Shown: positions 7,947 to 16,200, numbered from the stretch's first letter. The stretch is 64,000 nucleotides of DNA from Dactylosporangium sp. AC04546 (GCF_022095675.1 NZ_JAHYSG010000008.1:124001-188000), one strand, 5' to 3'. Made by a program: numbers and translations. The notes: a model not told the origin generated them from the sequence alone.

Positions 7947-9514
7947 GGCCGCCCCAGAGCGTTCTCGACGGCTGGCGGGCCGCCGGCTTCCACACCGACG
8001 AGCGCATCGGGTTCCTCCTGGAGCACCGCGCCGCCACCTGGCCCGACCGCCCGGCCGTCATCACCGCCACCGGCGAGACCACGTTCCGGACGCTCGCCGC
8101 CCGGTCGGCCGCCGTCGCCCGGACCCTGCTCGACGCCGGCGTCGTCAAGGGCGACGCCGTCTGCTGGTCGCTGCCGACCGGGCCCGACGCCGTCGCCGTC
8201 GCCGCGGCGCTGTGGCGGATCGGGGCGCTCAGCTGCCCGATCGTGCCGCTGTACGGGCAGCGGGAGATCGCCGTCGTGCTCGGCCAGATGCGCCCGGCCG
8301 CCGTCATCGTCGACGGCACCGATCCGCGGCGCGACAACCCGGACGTGTTCGATGAGGCCCTGCGCGACGTCGGGCACGAGCCGGGCGCCCGGCTGCTCAC
8401 CGCCGGCACCGCCGCCGGCTGGCGGGACGCCTTCGGGGCCGGCACCGGCGCCATCGGGGACGGGGTCCAGCCCGCACGGCCCGAGGAGGCGTGCCTGGTG
8501 CTGTTCACCAGCGGTACCGAGTCGGAGGCCAAGGGCGTCCTGCACTCGGTCGCCGGGCTGCAGCACGAGCTGCGCACGACGATCACCGAGTGGGGCCTGA
8601 CGTTCCGCGACCGCATGGTCATGGCCTCGCCGATGACCCACATCACCGGGCTGCTCCAGGGGTTCATGATCCCGGCCCGGATCGGCGCCGCCGCCGTGCT
8701 CATGGAGCGCTGGGACGCCGAGGCCTGCGTCGACCTGGTCGACCGGACCGGCGCCACGTACATGGCGGGGGCGACGCCGTTCCTGCGCGAGCTGCTGGCC
8801 GCGTACGGCGGACGGGACCGCTCGCCGCTGGTGCAGTACTGCTGCGGCGGCGCCGCGGTGCCGCCCGCCCTCGTGCGGGCCGCGCAGGACCTCGGCATCG
8901 CCGCGTACCGCATCTGGGGCATGACCGAGTTGCCCACCGCGACGACCGCCAACGAGCTCGACCCGCTCGACCACCGGGCCGAGACCGACGGTCGCCCCGC
9001 GCCCGGCGTCGAGGTCCGCGTCGTCGACGGCGAGAACGACGTCGCGCCCGGCGAGGTGGGGGAGCTGCTGCTGCGCGCCCCGGAGCAGATGCTCGGCTAC
9101 GTGCGGTCCGAGCTGGACGAGCGGGCGTTCGCGCCGGGCGGCTGGCTGCGCACCGGCGACCTGGGGTCGCTCGCCGCCGACGGGCAGGTGCGCGTGCAGG
9201 GCCGGCTCAAGGAGATCATCAACCGCGGCGGTGAGAAGTTCAGCACCCGGGAGATCGAACAGGCCCTGGAGACACACCCGGACATCGACGCCGCGGCGGT
9301 GGTGGCGGTACCGGGCGGAAGGCTCGACGAGCGCATCGGCGCCGTCGTCGTCTCCCGCCGTACCGACTGGACGCTGGAGGAGCTGGGCCGCACGGTCACC
9401 GGCCAGGGCCTCGCCAAGCGGAAACAACCCGAGGTGTTCCGGGTGGTACCGGTCCTGCCGACGAACGCCACCGGCAAGATCAACAAGTCGGCCGTCGCGG
9501 CGCTGTTCCAGTGA
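7943..9514 (+). CDS. AMP-forming acyl-CoA synthetase/ligase
   Basis: 523 residues of the ANL superfamily. It has the phosphate-binding loop LFTSGTESEAKG, the adenine motif YRIWGMTELPT, the hinge/ATPase motif GWLRTGDLG, and a C-terminal NATGKINKSAV with the catalytic lysine region. GTG 7943 forms a 4-bp overlap with the hydratase stop; GTG 7931 is an alternative giving four more residues. Family role: adenylation and thioesterification of a carboxylic acid with CoA. In this operon it would activate the acid brought in by the divergent Liv-type importer before dehydrogenation and hydration. The chain or ring specificity is not evident. Confidence 0.92.
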   Translation: MRPPQSVLDGWRAAGFHTDERIGFLLEHRAATWPDRPAVITATGETTFRTLAARSAAVARTLLDAGVVKGDAVCWSLPTGPDAVAVAAALWRIGALSCPIVPLYGQREIAVVLGQMRPAAVIVDGTDPRRDNPDVFDEALRDVGHEPGARLLTAGTAAGWRDAFGAGTGAIGDGVQPARPEEACLVLFTSGTESEAKGVLHSVAGLQHELRTTITEWGLTFRDRMVMASPMTHITGLLQGFMIPARIGAAAVLMERWDAEACVDLVDRTGATYMAGATPFLRELLAAYGGRDRSPLVQYCCGGAAVPPALVRAAQDLGIAAYRIWGMTELPTATTANELDPLDHRAETDGRPAPGVEVRVVDGENDVAPGEVGELLLRAPEQMLGYVRSELDERAFAPGGWLRTGDLGSLAADGQVRVQGRLKEIINRGGEKFSTREIEQALETHPDIDAAAVVAVPGGRLDERIGAVVVSRRTDWTLEELGRTVTGQGLAKRKQPEVFRVVPVLPTNATGKINKSAVAALFQ

Positions 9515-10275
9515 TGAGGGGCAAGACCGTCGTCGTCACCGGCGCCGGGGCGGGGCTCGGGCGCGCCTACGCCCGGGCCTGCGCGGCAGCGGGCGCGAAC
9601 GTGGTCGTCAACGACGTCGACGCCGACGCCGCCGCGGCGGTGGCGGCCGAGGTGGGCGGCGTCGCCGTGCCGGGGTCCGTGGGCGACTGGTCCGTCGCGG
9701 AACGGCTGGTGGCGACCGCCTGCCGGCGGTACCACGGGATCCACGGCCTGATCGCGAACGCCGGCGTCACCCGGCTCGCCGCGCCGTGGGACCTGGAAGA
9801 GGCCGACCTGCGCCGCATCGCGGAGGTCAACGTCCTCGGTACGCAGTTCTGCGCCACCCACGCCATGCGGGCGATGCTGCGCCAGGGCACCGGCGGGTCG
9901 ATCGTCACCGTCGTGTCCGGGGCGCGGTTCGGCATCCCCGGCATGAGCGCGTACGGCGCGTCGAAGGGGGCCGTCGCCGCGATGACCGCCGGCTGGGCTC
10001 TCGACGGCGCGCCGCACGGCATCCGGGTCAACGCCGTCTCGCCGCTCGCGCTCACCGACATGGCGGCGCTCGACGACCGGCCCGACCGGCCGTCGATGCG
10101 GCCGCCCGAGGAGGTGGCGCCGGTCGTGGTCGCCCTGCTCAGCGACGCGACGCAGGGGGTCACCGGGCGGATCGTGCGGTACGACGGCGTGGAGCTGGGG
10201 GTGTACGGCCCGGCGGGGCTGGAGCGGCTCGGGACGGCCCGCGACGCGGGGACGATCGCTGCGCTCCTGCGGTGA
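9514..10275 (+). CDS. short-chain dehydrogenase/reductase
   Basis: 253 residues. The N-terminal Rossmann motif is TGAGAGLG, followed by NAGV, a catalytic serine near VVSGARFG, and the active-site pair in SAYGASKG. ATG 9514 overlaps the ligase stop (TGATG). It is the third gene of the operon after the hydratase and ligase and is therefore a candidate 3-hydroxyacyl-CoA dehydrogenase step or a ketone/alcohol redox step of the same pathway. The C-terminus departs from the usual SDR ending (YDGVELGVYGPAG...), so its substrate may be unusual. Confidence 0.88.
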   Translation: MRGKTVVVTGAGAGLGRAYARACAAAGANVVVNDVDADAAAAVAAEVGGVAVPGSVGDWSVAERLVATACRRYHGIHGLIANAGVTRLAAPWDLEEADLRRIAEVNVLGTQFCATHAMRAMLRQGTGGSIVTVVSGARFGIPGMSAYGASKGAVAAMTAGWALDGAPHGIRVNAVSPLALTDMAALDDRPDRPSMRPPEEVAPVVVALLSDATQGVTGRIVRYDGVELGVYGPAGLERLGTARDAGTIAALLR

Positions 10276-10292
10276 TCGCCTACGCTGCGGAG

Positions 10293-10886
10293 ATGGCATC
10301 ACCAGCGCGCCGCGCCGAGCTCGTCGACCAGCTCCGGGACCTGTTCCTGGCCAAGGGGTTCGCGGCGTTCAGCATCGGTGACCTGACCGAACACCTGCGC
10401 TGCTCCCGGACCACGCTCTACGCGGTCGCGCCGAGCAAGGAGCAGATCGTCCTGGCCGTGGTGCGCTCGTACTTCCGCGGCGCCGCCGAGCGGATCGAGG
10501 CCGGGGTCGCCGCCGCCGGCGGGCCGCGCGAGCGCCTCGCCCTGTACCTCGACGCGGTCGCCGCCGAGCTCCAGCCGGTGTCGGCCGAGTTCTTCGCCGA
10601 CCTGGCGGGCTTCGGCCCGGCCAACGACATCTACCAGGAGAACACCCGCTTCGCGGCGCGCCGGGTGCAGACGCTCGTCGCCGAGGGCGTCGACGCGGGC
10701 GAGCTGCGCCCGGTCGACGCCCCGTTCGTCGGTGCCGCGGTCGCCCAGGTGATGGGCGCTATCCAGCGCGGCGAGATCCAGGCCGGCACGGGGCTGGACG
10801 CGGCCGAGGCCTACCGCCAGCTCGCCGACCTGATCCTCGGCAGCCTTACCGCGGCGCCATCCGCAGCGCGCCGTCCATCCGGATGA
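10293..10886 (+). CDS. TetR/AcrR family transcriptional regulator
   Basis: 197 residues. The N-terminal helix-turn-helix is FAAFSIGDLTEHLRCSRTTLY (about residues 23-42), followed by an all-helical ligand domain. I chose ATG 10293; a GTG at 10272 that overlaps the SDR stop would add seven residues and cannot be excluded. It is the last gene of the plus-strand catabolic operon and overlaps the converging SDR gene by 41 bp. TetR proteins in such islands commonly sense an acyl-CoA intermediate and repress the pathway. Possible targets are the repeat array at 6545-7053 and the inverted repeat at 12805-12840, but this is inference. Confidence 0.88.
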   Translation: MASPARRAELVDQLRDLFLAKGFAAFSIGDLTEHLRCSRTTLYAVAPSKEQIVLAVVRSYFRGAAERIEAGVAAAGGPRERLALYLDAVAAELQPVSAEFFADLAGFGPANDIYQENTRFAARRVQTLVAEGVDAGELRPVDAPFVGAAVAQVMGAIQRGEIQAGTGLDAAEAYRQLADLILGSLTAAPSAARRPSG

Positions 10887-11604
10887 CCTCGCCGTTGATG
10901 TAGTCGTGGCCGACGATGGCCAGGACCAGCTGCGCGTACTCGTCCGGGCGGGCCAGCCGCTTCGGGAACGGCACGCCGGCGGCCAGCCCGGCGCGGAACT
11001 CCTCGGAGACCGTGGCGAGCATCGGAGTGTCGACGATGCCGGGGGCGATCGTGTTGACCCGGATGCCGTACTGCGCGAGGTCGCGCGCCGCCGGCAGGTT
11101 GAGCCCGACCACGCCGCCCTTCGACGACGAGTAGGCGGCCTGGCCCACTTGGCCCTCGAACGCCGCGACCGACGCGGTGTTGATGATCACACCCCGCTGC
11201 CCGTCGCCGTCGGCCTCGGTCTTGGCGATCGCCTCGGCCGCGAGGGCCAGCACGTTGAACGTGCCGACGAGGTTGACCTGCACGATCTTCGCGTACAGCG
11301 CGAGGTCGTGCACGCCGGCCTTGCCCAGGATGCGCGCCGACGGCCCGATGCCGGCGCAGTTGACCACGATCCGCAGCGGGGCGTCGCCGCCGGCCGCCGT
11401 GGCGACCGCCGCGCGCACCTGCTCGGGGTCGGTGACGTCCGCCGGGACGTAGGTCACGCCCGCGACCTCGGGCGCGGCCTCGATCGCGCCGGGCAGGTCC
11501 AGGCCGTAGACGGTCGCGCCGGCCTTGGCGAGCGCGGCGGCGGTGGCCCCGCCCAGTCCGGATCCCCCGCCGGTAACGATGGCCGCGGTATTGCCGATGT
11601 GCAT
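10846..11604 (-). CDS. SDR, 3-hydroxyacyl-CoA dehydrogenase type II (HSD10-like)
   Basis: 252 residues. It has TGGGSGLGGATA near the N-terminus, NCAGIGPSARILGK, and the catalytic segment AAYSSSKGGVVGLNLPAARDLA followed by GIRVNTIAPGIVDTPML, closely matching the bacterial/mitochondrial HSD10 pattern. The known family reaction is NAD-dependent oxidation of 3-hydroxyacyl-CoA, including 2-methyl-branched substrates. ATG 11604 shares one base with the stop of the upstream acyl-CoA dehydrogenase (TGATG), so the pair forms a coupled two-gene operon converging on the TetR gene. Confidence 0.9.
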   Translation of the reverse strand: MHIGNTAAIVTGGGSGLGGATAAALAKAGATVYGLDLPGAIEAAPEVAGVTYVPADVTDPEQVRAAVATAAGGDAPLRIVVNCAGIGPSARILGKAGVHDLALYAKIVQVNLVGTFNVLALAAEAIAKTEADGDGQRGVIINTASVAAFEGQVGQAAYSSSKGGVVGLNLPAARDLAQYGIRVNTIAPGIVDTPMLATVSEEFRAGLAAGVPFPKRLARPDEYAQLVLAIVGHDYINGEVIRMDGALRMAPR

Positions 11605-12785
11605 CAGACGTGCTTCCTCTCGACGAGCGCCGGTGGGCGGCCCGCCGCCGCGCTGAGCGCCCGGCTGATGACCACCCGCTGGATCTGGTTCGTTCCCTCG
11701 AAGATCTGCATGACCTTCGCCTCGCGCATGTAGCGCTCCACCGGGAAGTCCCTGGTGTAACCGTAACCGCCGAAGATCTGCACGGCGTCGGTGGTCACCC
11801 GCATTGCGTTGTCCGTCGCGACCAGCTTGGCGACCGCCGCCTCCTTCGAGTACGGCAGGCCCTGGTCCTTGAGCCGCGCCGCGTGCAGCAGCATCGCCCG
11901 GGCCGACTGCACGGCGGCCTCCATGTCGGCGAGCATGAACGCCACGCCCTGGTGCTCGGCGATCGGCTTGCCGAACGTCTCCCGCTCCCGTGCGTACTCG
12001 GCGGCCCGGTCGAGCGCGCCCTGCGCGAGCCCGGTCGCCACGGCGGCGATGCCGAGCCGGCCGGCGTCGAGCCCGCTGAGCGCGATCCGCAGCCCCTCAC
12101 CCTCCGCGCCGAGCCGCCGGCACGCCGGGATCCGCGCGCCGTCGAAACGCACGGTCGCGGTGGCTGACCCCATGAGCCCCATCTTGCGCTCGGGCGGGTC
12201 GACGACCAGCCCCGGCGTGTCGGCGGGGACCAGGAAGCAGGAGATGCCCTTGCGGTCGGCCGAGGTGCGGGCCATCACCTGGTAGAAGTCGGCGTACCCG
12301 CCGTGCGTGGTCCACGCCTTGGCGCCCGTGAGCACGTAGTCGTCCCCGTCGCGCACGGCCCGCGTGGTCATGGCGGCCGGGTCGGAGCCGGCGTGCGGCT
12401 CGCTCAGGCAGTACGCGCCGAGCAGGTCACCGCCGAGCATCGCGGGCAGCCACTCGCGGCGCTGCTGGTCGGTGCCGAACTGGGCGAGCCCGAAGCATGA
12501 CAGCACGTGGACGCTCACCCCGACCCCGACGCTGGCCCACACCGAGCCGAGCTCTTCGAGGGCCTGGAGATAGGTTTCGTACCCCAGGCCGCCCCCGCCG
12601 TGCTCCTCTGGATAGGGCAGGCTGAGCAGCCCGGCGGCGCCGAGCGTGCGGAAGACGTCGCGCGGGAACGCGCCCTCGGCCTCGGCCTGGTCGACGCGCG
12701 GCTCGAGCTCCTTGGCGGCGATCTCCCGGACGAGCTTGACGAGCTCGACCCCTTCACCCGTGGGCAACAGACGTGAAGCGGGCAT
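11604..12785 (-). CDS. acyl-CoA dehydrogenase
   Basis: 393 residues, full length. It shows YCLSEPHAGSD in the middle domain, YARERETFGKPIAEHQG, and a C-terminal IFEGTNQIQRVVISRAL that retains the catalytic glutamate lost in the ACAD at 712-1869. ATG 12785 is preceded by GGGGG at suitable spacing; a TTG two codons upstream is less likely. It should catalyse FAD-dependent alpha,beta-dehydrogenation of a short or branched acyl-CoA and is coupled to the HSD10-like SDR. A strong inverted repeat just upstream (12805-12840) suggests TetR-type control. Confidence 0.93.
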   Translation of the reverse strand: MPASRLLPTGEGVELVKLVREIAAKELEPRVDQAEAEGAFPRDVFRTLGAAGLLSLPYPEEHGGGGLGYETYLQALEELGSVWASVGVGVSVHVLSCFGLAQFGTDQQRREWLPAMLGGDLLGAYCLSEPHAGSDPAAMTTRAVRDGDDYVLTGAKAWTTHGGYADFYQVMARTSADRKGISCFLVPADTPGLVVDPPERKMGLMGSATATVRFDGARIPACRRLGAEGEGLRIALSGLDAGRLGIAAVATGLAQGALDRAAEYARERETFGKPIAEHQGVAFMLADMEAAVQSARAMLLHAARLKDQGLPYSKEAAVAKLVATDNAMRVTTDAVQIFGGYGYTRDFPVERYMREAKVMQIFEGTNQIQRVVISRALSAAAGRPPALVERKHV

Positions 12786-12804
12786 GGCCAAACCCCCGAC
12801 GTGC

Positions 12805-12840
12805 GTACTGGACTGAGTACTAAAGTATCAGTTCCAGTAC
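12805..12840. promoter_or_regulatory. imperfect inverted repeat, probable operator
   Basis: The arms GTACTGGACTGAGTAC (12805-12820) and GTATCAGTTCCAGTAC (12825-12840) are reverse complements apart from one-base offsets around a TAAA centre. It lies 20 bp upstream of the ACAD start at 12785 and would overlap its promoter, as expected for a repressor site. Confidence 0.55.
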
Positions 12841-12854
12841 TGGATCGTCAGCAC

Positions 12855-14222
12855 CTACTTGAAGGCGAACAGCGGGGGGAAGACCAGCACGACCAGCCAG
12901 GCCCAGGTCGCGTACACCGGAAGGTACGTGGTCTGCCAGCGCTCCAGGGCGGCGAACGGGCGGTGGCGGCGCAGGAAGCCCAGCAGCAGGTGGGCCGACC
13001 ACGCCAGGTTGGCCAGCAGGATGACGTTCTCGCCCAGCGCGGCCGCCTTGTTCGGGGTCGTGCCGTACTCGCTGATGCGGCCGGTGATCTCCAGCAGGAC
13101 CAGCACGTCGATGGCGAGGGCGCTGACCACCAGGGCCAGTTGCAGCCTGTCGAACACGCCCGGTGGGCGCAGCGGGTCGCGGGCGCTGATGGAGTACAGC
13201 AGCAGCCCCAGCACGACCACGAGGAGCAGGTCGAACAGGATGAGGGCCTCGCGCTCGACGTCGATGCCCGTGCCGGTGAAGCCGAAGGCGACCAGGAACG
13301 CCAGCAGCACCGCGGTGAACAGCGGCGTGAACAGGCGGGTGAGCACCGGGGCGATGTTCTCCACCACGCCCTGCTTGACCTCGACCAGCCAGCCCGCGAC
13401 CGGCACAGCGGCCACCGCGCCGCACGGCAGCAGCCACCGCGCGATGAACTCGCCCGGCTCCAGGCCGATCGCCTTGAACGTGCCGGCGAAGAACAGGATG
13501 AGCACGCCGCCGCCGAGCGCGATCAGGACGTAGTAGACGAACCACTCGCCGGTGAAGCGGATGAAGTCCATCCGCCGCCGCGGTGAGCGCAGGTCGTCGG
13601 CGATGTAGGCCAGGCCGACCACCAGCCACAGCGCCATCGGCAGGTGCAGGGCCGAGATGACGAGCGACTGGGACTCCTCGCCGAGCGGGTAGACGTTGGC
13701 CGCCACCGCGCCGAGCGCGAAGAACCCGGCGACCACCGCGACCAGCCGCCGGTCGGCGCCGCGGCGCCAAGCGAGGAACGCGGCCAGCCAGGGCAGCGCG
13801 AACAGCGACATGTTGCGTGCGTAGAACACGCCGTCCTCGACGAAGTCGACCCCGAACAGTGACGGCACCTTCACCGACAGCGCCGCGCCGGCCGCGCAGC
13901 CCACCATCACCGCGAGGTCGCGGCGGCCGGTCGTCGGCGCGCCCGGCTCGCCGGTCAGCACCAGCTGCTTCCAGAGCCGCTCGGAGTGCTCGCGGGCGAA
14001 CTCCCGGGACAGGGCGTCGAGGCTGCCCATCCGCTTGACCGCGACCAGGAAGGCCTCGTCGGCGCTCAGGCCGGTCGCCATGAGCTGCTCGACCGAGCCA
14101 CGCAGGTGGTCCTCGAGCTCCTCGGCGTCCGCCGCGCGCAGCTCGCGGCGGCCCTGGACATAGGCCCGCCACTGCGCGAACTGGGCCTCCAGCTCCTTGG
14201 GCGGCTCGTCGGAGGCGGTCAT
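12855..14222 (-). CDS. polytopic membrane protein with permease-prefix domain
   Basis: 455 residues. The first about 90 residues (ELEDHLRGSVEQLMATGLSADEAFLVAVKRMG) match the helical permease-prefix/HAAS domain often found with PadR regulators. The rest holds roughly ten hydrophobic segments and no recognisable transport motif. ATG 14222 overlaps the stop of the PadR gene (ATGA), so the two are co-translated. Known context: PadR-HAAS pairs control membrane stress or efflux functions. The specific role is unknown. Confidence 0.85.
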   Translation of the reverse strand: MTASDEPPKELEAQFAQWRAYVQGRRELRAADAEELEDHLRGSVEQLMATGLSADEAFLVAVKRMGSLDALSREFAREHSERLWKQLVLTGEPGAPTTGRRDLAVMVGCAAGAALSVKVPSLFGVDFVEDGVFYARNMSLFALPWLAAFLAWRRGADRRLVAVVAGFFALGAVAANVYPLGEESQSLVISALHLPMALWLVVGLAYIADDLRSPRRRMDFIRFTGEWFVYYVLIALGGGVLILFFAGTFKAIGLEPGEFIARWLLPCGAVAAVPVAGWLVEVKQGVVENIAPVLTRLFTPLFTAVLLAFLVAFGFTGTGIDVEREALILFDLLLVVVLGLLLYSISARDPLRPPGVFDRLQLALVVSALAIDVLVLLEITGRISEYGTTPNKAAALGENVILLANLAWSAHLLLGFLRRHRPFAALERWQTTYLPVYATWAWLVVLVFPPLFAFK

Positions 14223-14575
14223 GCCGTGCCCTCCGCCGTCAGGCCGCGGACCTCCCAGAGGTCCTTCAGCGCGTCGACGACGGTGTCCCACTGGCGGCGC
14301 TGCTCGGCCAGCTCGGCCCGCCCGTGCTCGGTGATGCGGTAGTACTTGCGGCGCCGCTCGCCGGCGACCGCCTGCCAGTTCGACTCGACGTGGCCGAGCC
14401 GCTCCAGGCGGTGCAGCAGCGGATAGAGCAGGCCCTCGGTCCAGTCGAGCTCCCCGCCCGACAGCTCGCCGATGCGCTTGAGGATCGCGTAGCCGTAGCT
14501 CTCGCCCTCGGCCAGGATGCCCAGCACCATCGGCGTCGCCGAAGCGGCGACAAGATCCTTGCCGACCTTGACCAC
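14219..14575 (-). CDS. PadR family transcriptional regulator
   Basis: 118 residues from GTG 14575 (a GTG at 14590 would add five). Winged-helix PadR signature: PMVLGILAEGESYGYAILKRI, LLYPLLHRLERLGHVES and RRKYYRITEHGRAEL. It is coupled by ATGA to the membrane protein downstream. A 32-bp inverted repeat at 14589-14620 lies directly upstream and probably mediates autoregulation. PadR proteins typically derepress an adjacent membrane or efflux gene on ligand binding. Confidence 0.9.
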   Translation of the reverse strand: MVKVGKDLVAASATPMVLGILAEGESYGYAILKRIGELSGGELDWTEGLLYPLLHRLERLGHVESNWQAVAGERRRKYYRITEHGRAELAEQRRQWDTVVDALKDLWEVRGLTAEGTA

Positions 14576-14588
14576 ACGACCACATCCC

Positions 14589-14620
14589 ACCTAGCAGTGG
14601 AATGCATAGTAGTGCTAGGT
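14589..14620. promoter_or_regulatory. inverted repeat upstream of padR, likely operator
   Basis: Perfect 8-bp arms ACCTAGCA (14589-14596) and TGCTAGGT (14613-14620) flank a centre containing ATGCAT. It abuts the 5' end of the PadR gene and the stop codon of the upstream gene, the usual place for a PadR autoregulatory site. Confidence 0.6.
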
Positions 14621-14621
14621 A

Positions 14622-15041
14622 TCAACCGGCGGCAAGCTCCTGCGCCGCCCGGCGCAGGAACGCGTTGACGGCACCCCGGTCGTAGCCGCGCAGCCCCACC
14701 GGCAGGCGGGTCTCGGCGATCGCCCGTGCCGCCGCGGCCCGGCGGGCCGGGTCGTCGCCGGCGAGCGCGGCCCGCACCTCGGTGATCAGGGCGTCGGTCT
14801 CGGCCGGGCGGTAGCCGCGCAGCACGACCGACAGCTCCAGCGGCGGCTCGGCGCGCCGCGGCGAAGCTCCGCCGCGGCGCCGCGCGATCCATCCGTCGAC
14901 CTGCTGCCGGTCGTAGCCGCGCAGCACCACCGTGAGGTTGCTGCCGAGCCGCTGCGGGTCCGCACCGGCCTCGATCGCCCGCACCAGTGTGTCGACCTCG
15001 TGCCGGTCGTACCCCCGCAGCACCACTTCGAATTCGACCAT
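14622..15041 (-). CDS. small protein with four DivIVA-like RGYD motifs
   Basis: 139 residues from ATG 15041 (GAGG eight bases upstream; ATGs at 15050 and 15059 are alternatives). The motif (V/G)LRGY(D/R) occurs four times, at RGY positions 9-11, 41-43, 76-78 and 118-120, each followed by an x-(E/Q/A)-(V/T)-(D/N) segment. This resembles the N-terminal membrane-curvature motif of DivIVA/Wag31 (GYDxxxVD), where it normally occurs once. No coiled-coil tail follows. It is the last gene of an operon with two coiled proteins (15071-16200). It may be a cell-pole or septum adaptor; the function is unknown. Confidence 0.75.
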   Translation of the reverse strand: MVEFEVVLRGYDRHEVDTLVRAIEAGADPQRLGSNLTVVLRGYDRQQVDGWIARRRGGASPRRAEPPLELSVVLRGYRPAETDALITEVRAALAGDDPARRAAAARAIAETRLPVGLRGYDRGAVNAFLRRAAQELAAG

Positions 15042-15070
15042 GCGCCTCATTGTCGGCATGGCCGCAAGTC

Positions 15071-15601
15071 TCAGACCGACAGCAGGCGGTCCAGGAGGTG
15101 CTGGTACTGCAGGACCGCGTCGCGCATGCCCTCGGTGCTGTCGGACGTGCGGGCGCCGGCGCGGGCGAACTCCTCCTCACGGCGGTGGACGTTCTCGGCC
15201 AGCGTCTGGGCCGCCTCGTCGACCAGCTGCCGTGCGTCGGTCACCGTCGACTGCGGATCCTCGACGAAGTGGGTCTGGATCTCGTGCCAGCGCTGGCGGA
15301 ACTCGTCGGCCCTGGCGGACTCCCAGATCGGCTGCTGGCCGTCGCCGCTCGGCTGCGGCTGCGGGCCGGTCTGCTGGATGGGTGGCCCGGCCGTCTGTTG
15401 GACGGGCTGCTGGCCGGGCTGCTGGACGGGCTGCTGCCCCGTCTGCTGCGTCGTCGGCTGGACCGGTGGCGTCGCTGCCTCCGGCGGGCGGGTCGGTGCC
15501 TGCGTCGGCGGCGGCTGGACCGACGGCTCCGGTGGCGGGGTGATCGGCGTCTGGGGCACCGGGCCGGTACGGATCGGGTCGGTCGGGTTGTAGTCGCGCA
15601 T
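15071..15601 (-). CDS. proline/glutamine-rich protein with helical C-terminus
   Basis: 176 residues. The first about 90 are low-complexity Pro/Gln/Thr with short QQPVQQ-type repeats, probably disordered. The C-terminal half is helical and contains RWHEIQTHFVEDPQSTVTDA and YQHLLDRLLSV. These two segments recur in the upstream gene product (HFVEEPEAATREA, YRALFADLLGE), so the C-terminal domains are paralogous. It lies 36 bp downstream of that gene and 29 bp upstream of the RGYD-repeat gene. I do not recognise a family with known function. Confidence 0.75.
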   Translation of the reverse strand: MRDYNPTDPIRTGPVPQTPITPPPEPSVQPPPTQAPTRPPEAATPPVQPTTQQTGQQPVQQPGQQPVQQTAGPPIQQTGPQPQPSGDGQQPIWESARADEFRQRWHEIQTHFVEDPQSTVTDARQLVDEAAQTLAENVHRREEEFARAGARTSDSTEGMRDAVLQYQHLLDRLLSV

Positions 15602-15636
15602 CGCGGATCTGGCCTTTCGTCCGTGGGGGCTGAGGG

Positions 15637-16200
15637 TCAGCCGTGGGCCGGGTGGCCGCCGCGGGCCTCGCCGAGCAGGTCGGCGAACAGCGCGCGGTAG
15701 TGCATGAGGGCCTGGCGCAGCTGCTCCGTCGACGCCTGGCCGCGCTGGTTCACCAGGTTGATGTGGTGGGCCTCGCGGTAGTGGTCGAGCGTCGCCGCGT
15801 GCTCGACGCTGAGGTCCTGCACGCGGGTGTCGAAGTCGTCGGCGTCCTCGATCGGGTAGCCCCGCTCGGTCATCACGCGGGTGACGAGCGCGTCGGCCTC
15901 CCGGGTGGCGGCCTCCGGCTCCTCGACGAAGTGCGCCTGGGTGCGTTCCCACTGCTGGAGGTACCGCTGCCGCTCCTGCGGCTCGAGCTCGCGCAGCTGG
16001 AGCTCGGCGTGGCGCTTCTCGCGGGCCTGCAGATCGCGCTCGGCCGCGCGGCGGCTGGGCTGCTCGGCGAGGACCCGGTCGTACTCGGCGCCGAAGCGCC
16101 GGCGGAGCGCCTTGGTGCGCCGCCACTGGGCGACGGCCATAGCGACGATCACCACCACGAGCAGGACGATGACGATCACGGCGATGGCGGTCGAGGACAT
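15637..16200 (-). CDS. membrane-anchored helical protein
   Basis: 187 residues. An N-terminal transmembrane helix (residues about 4-23, all Ile/Val/Ala/Leu) is followed by a charged, probably coiled-coil stretch rich in Arg/Glu (about 30-85). The C-terminal domain with HFVEEPEAATREA and YRALFADLLGE is shared with the next gene. The topology suggests a cytoplasmic coiled domain tethered to the membrane. First gene of a three-gene operon ending in the DivIVA-motif protein; I infer a shared envelope or polar function. Confidence 0.75.
   Translation of the reverse strand: MSSTAIAVIVIVLLVVVIVAMAVAQWRRTKALRRRFGAEYDRVLAEQPSRRAAERDLQAREKRHAELQLRELEPQERQRYLQQWERTQAHFVEEPEAATREADALVTRVMTERGYPIEDADDFDTRVQDLSVEHAATLDHYREAHHINLVNQRGQASTEQLRQALMHYRALFADLLGEARGGHPAHG

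Noticed and set aside
9231..10292. N-terminal extension of the TetR regulator over the SDR gene
   Set aside because: This frame overlaps the SDR coding sequence and is Arg-rich shadow; the TetR HTH begins properly after ATG 10293.
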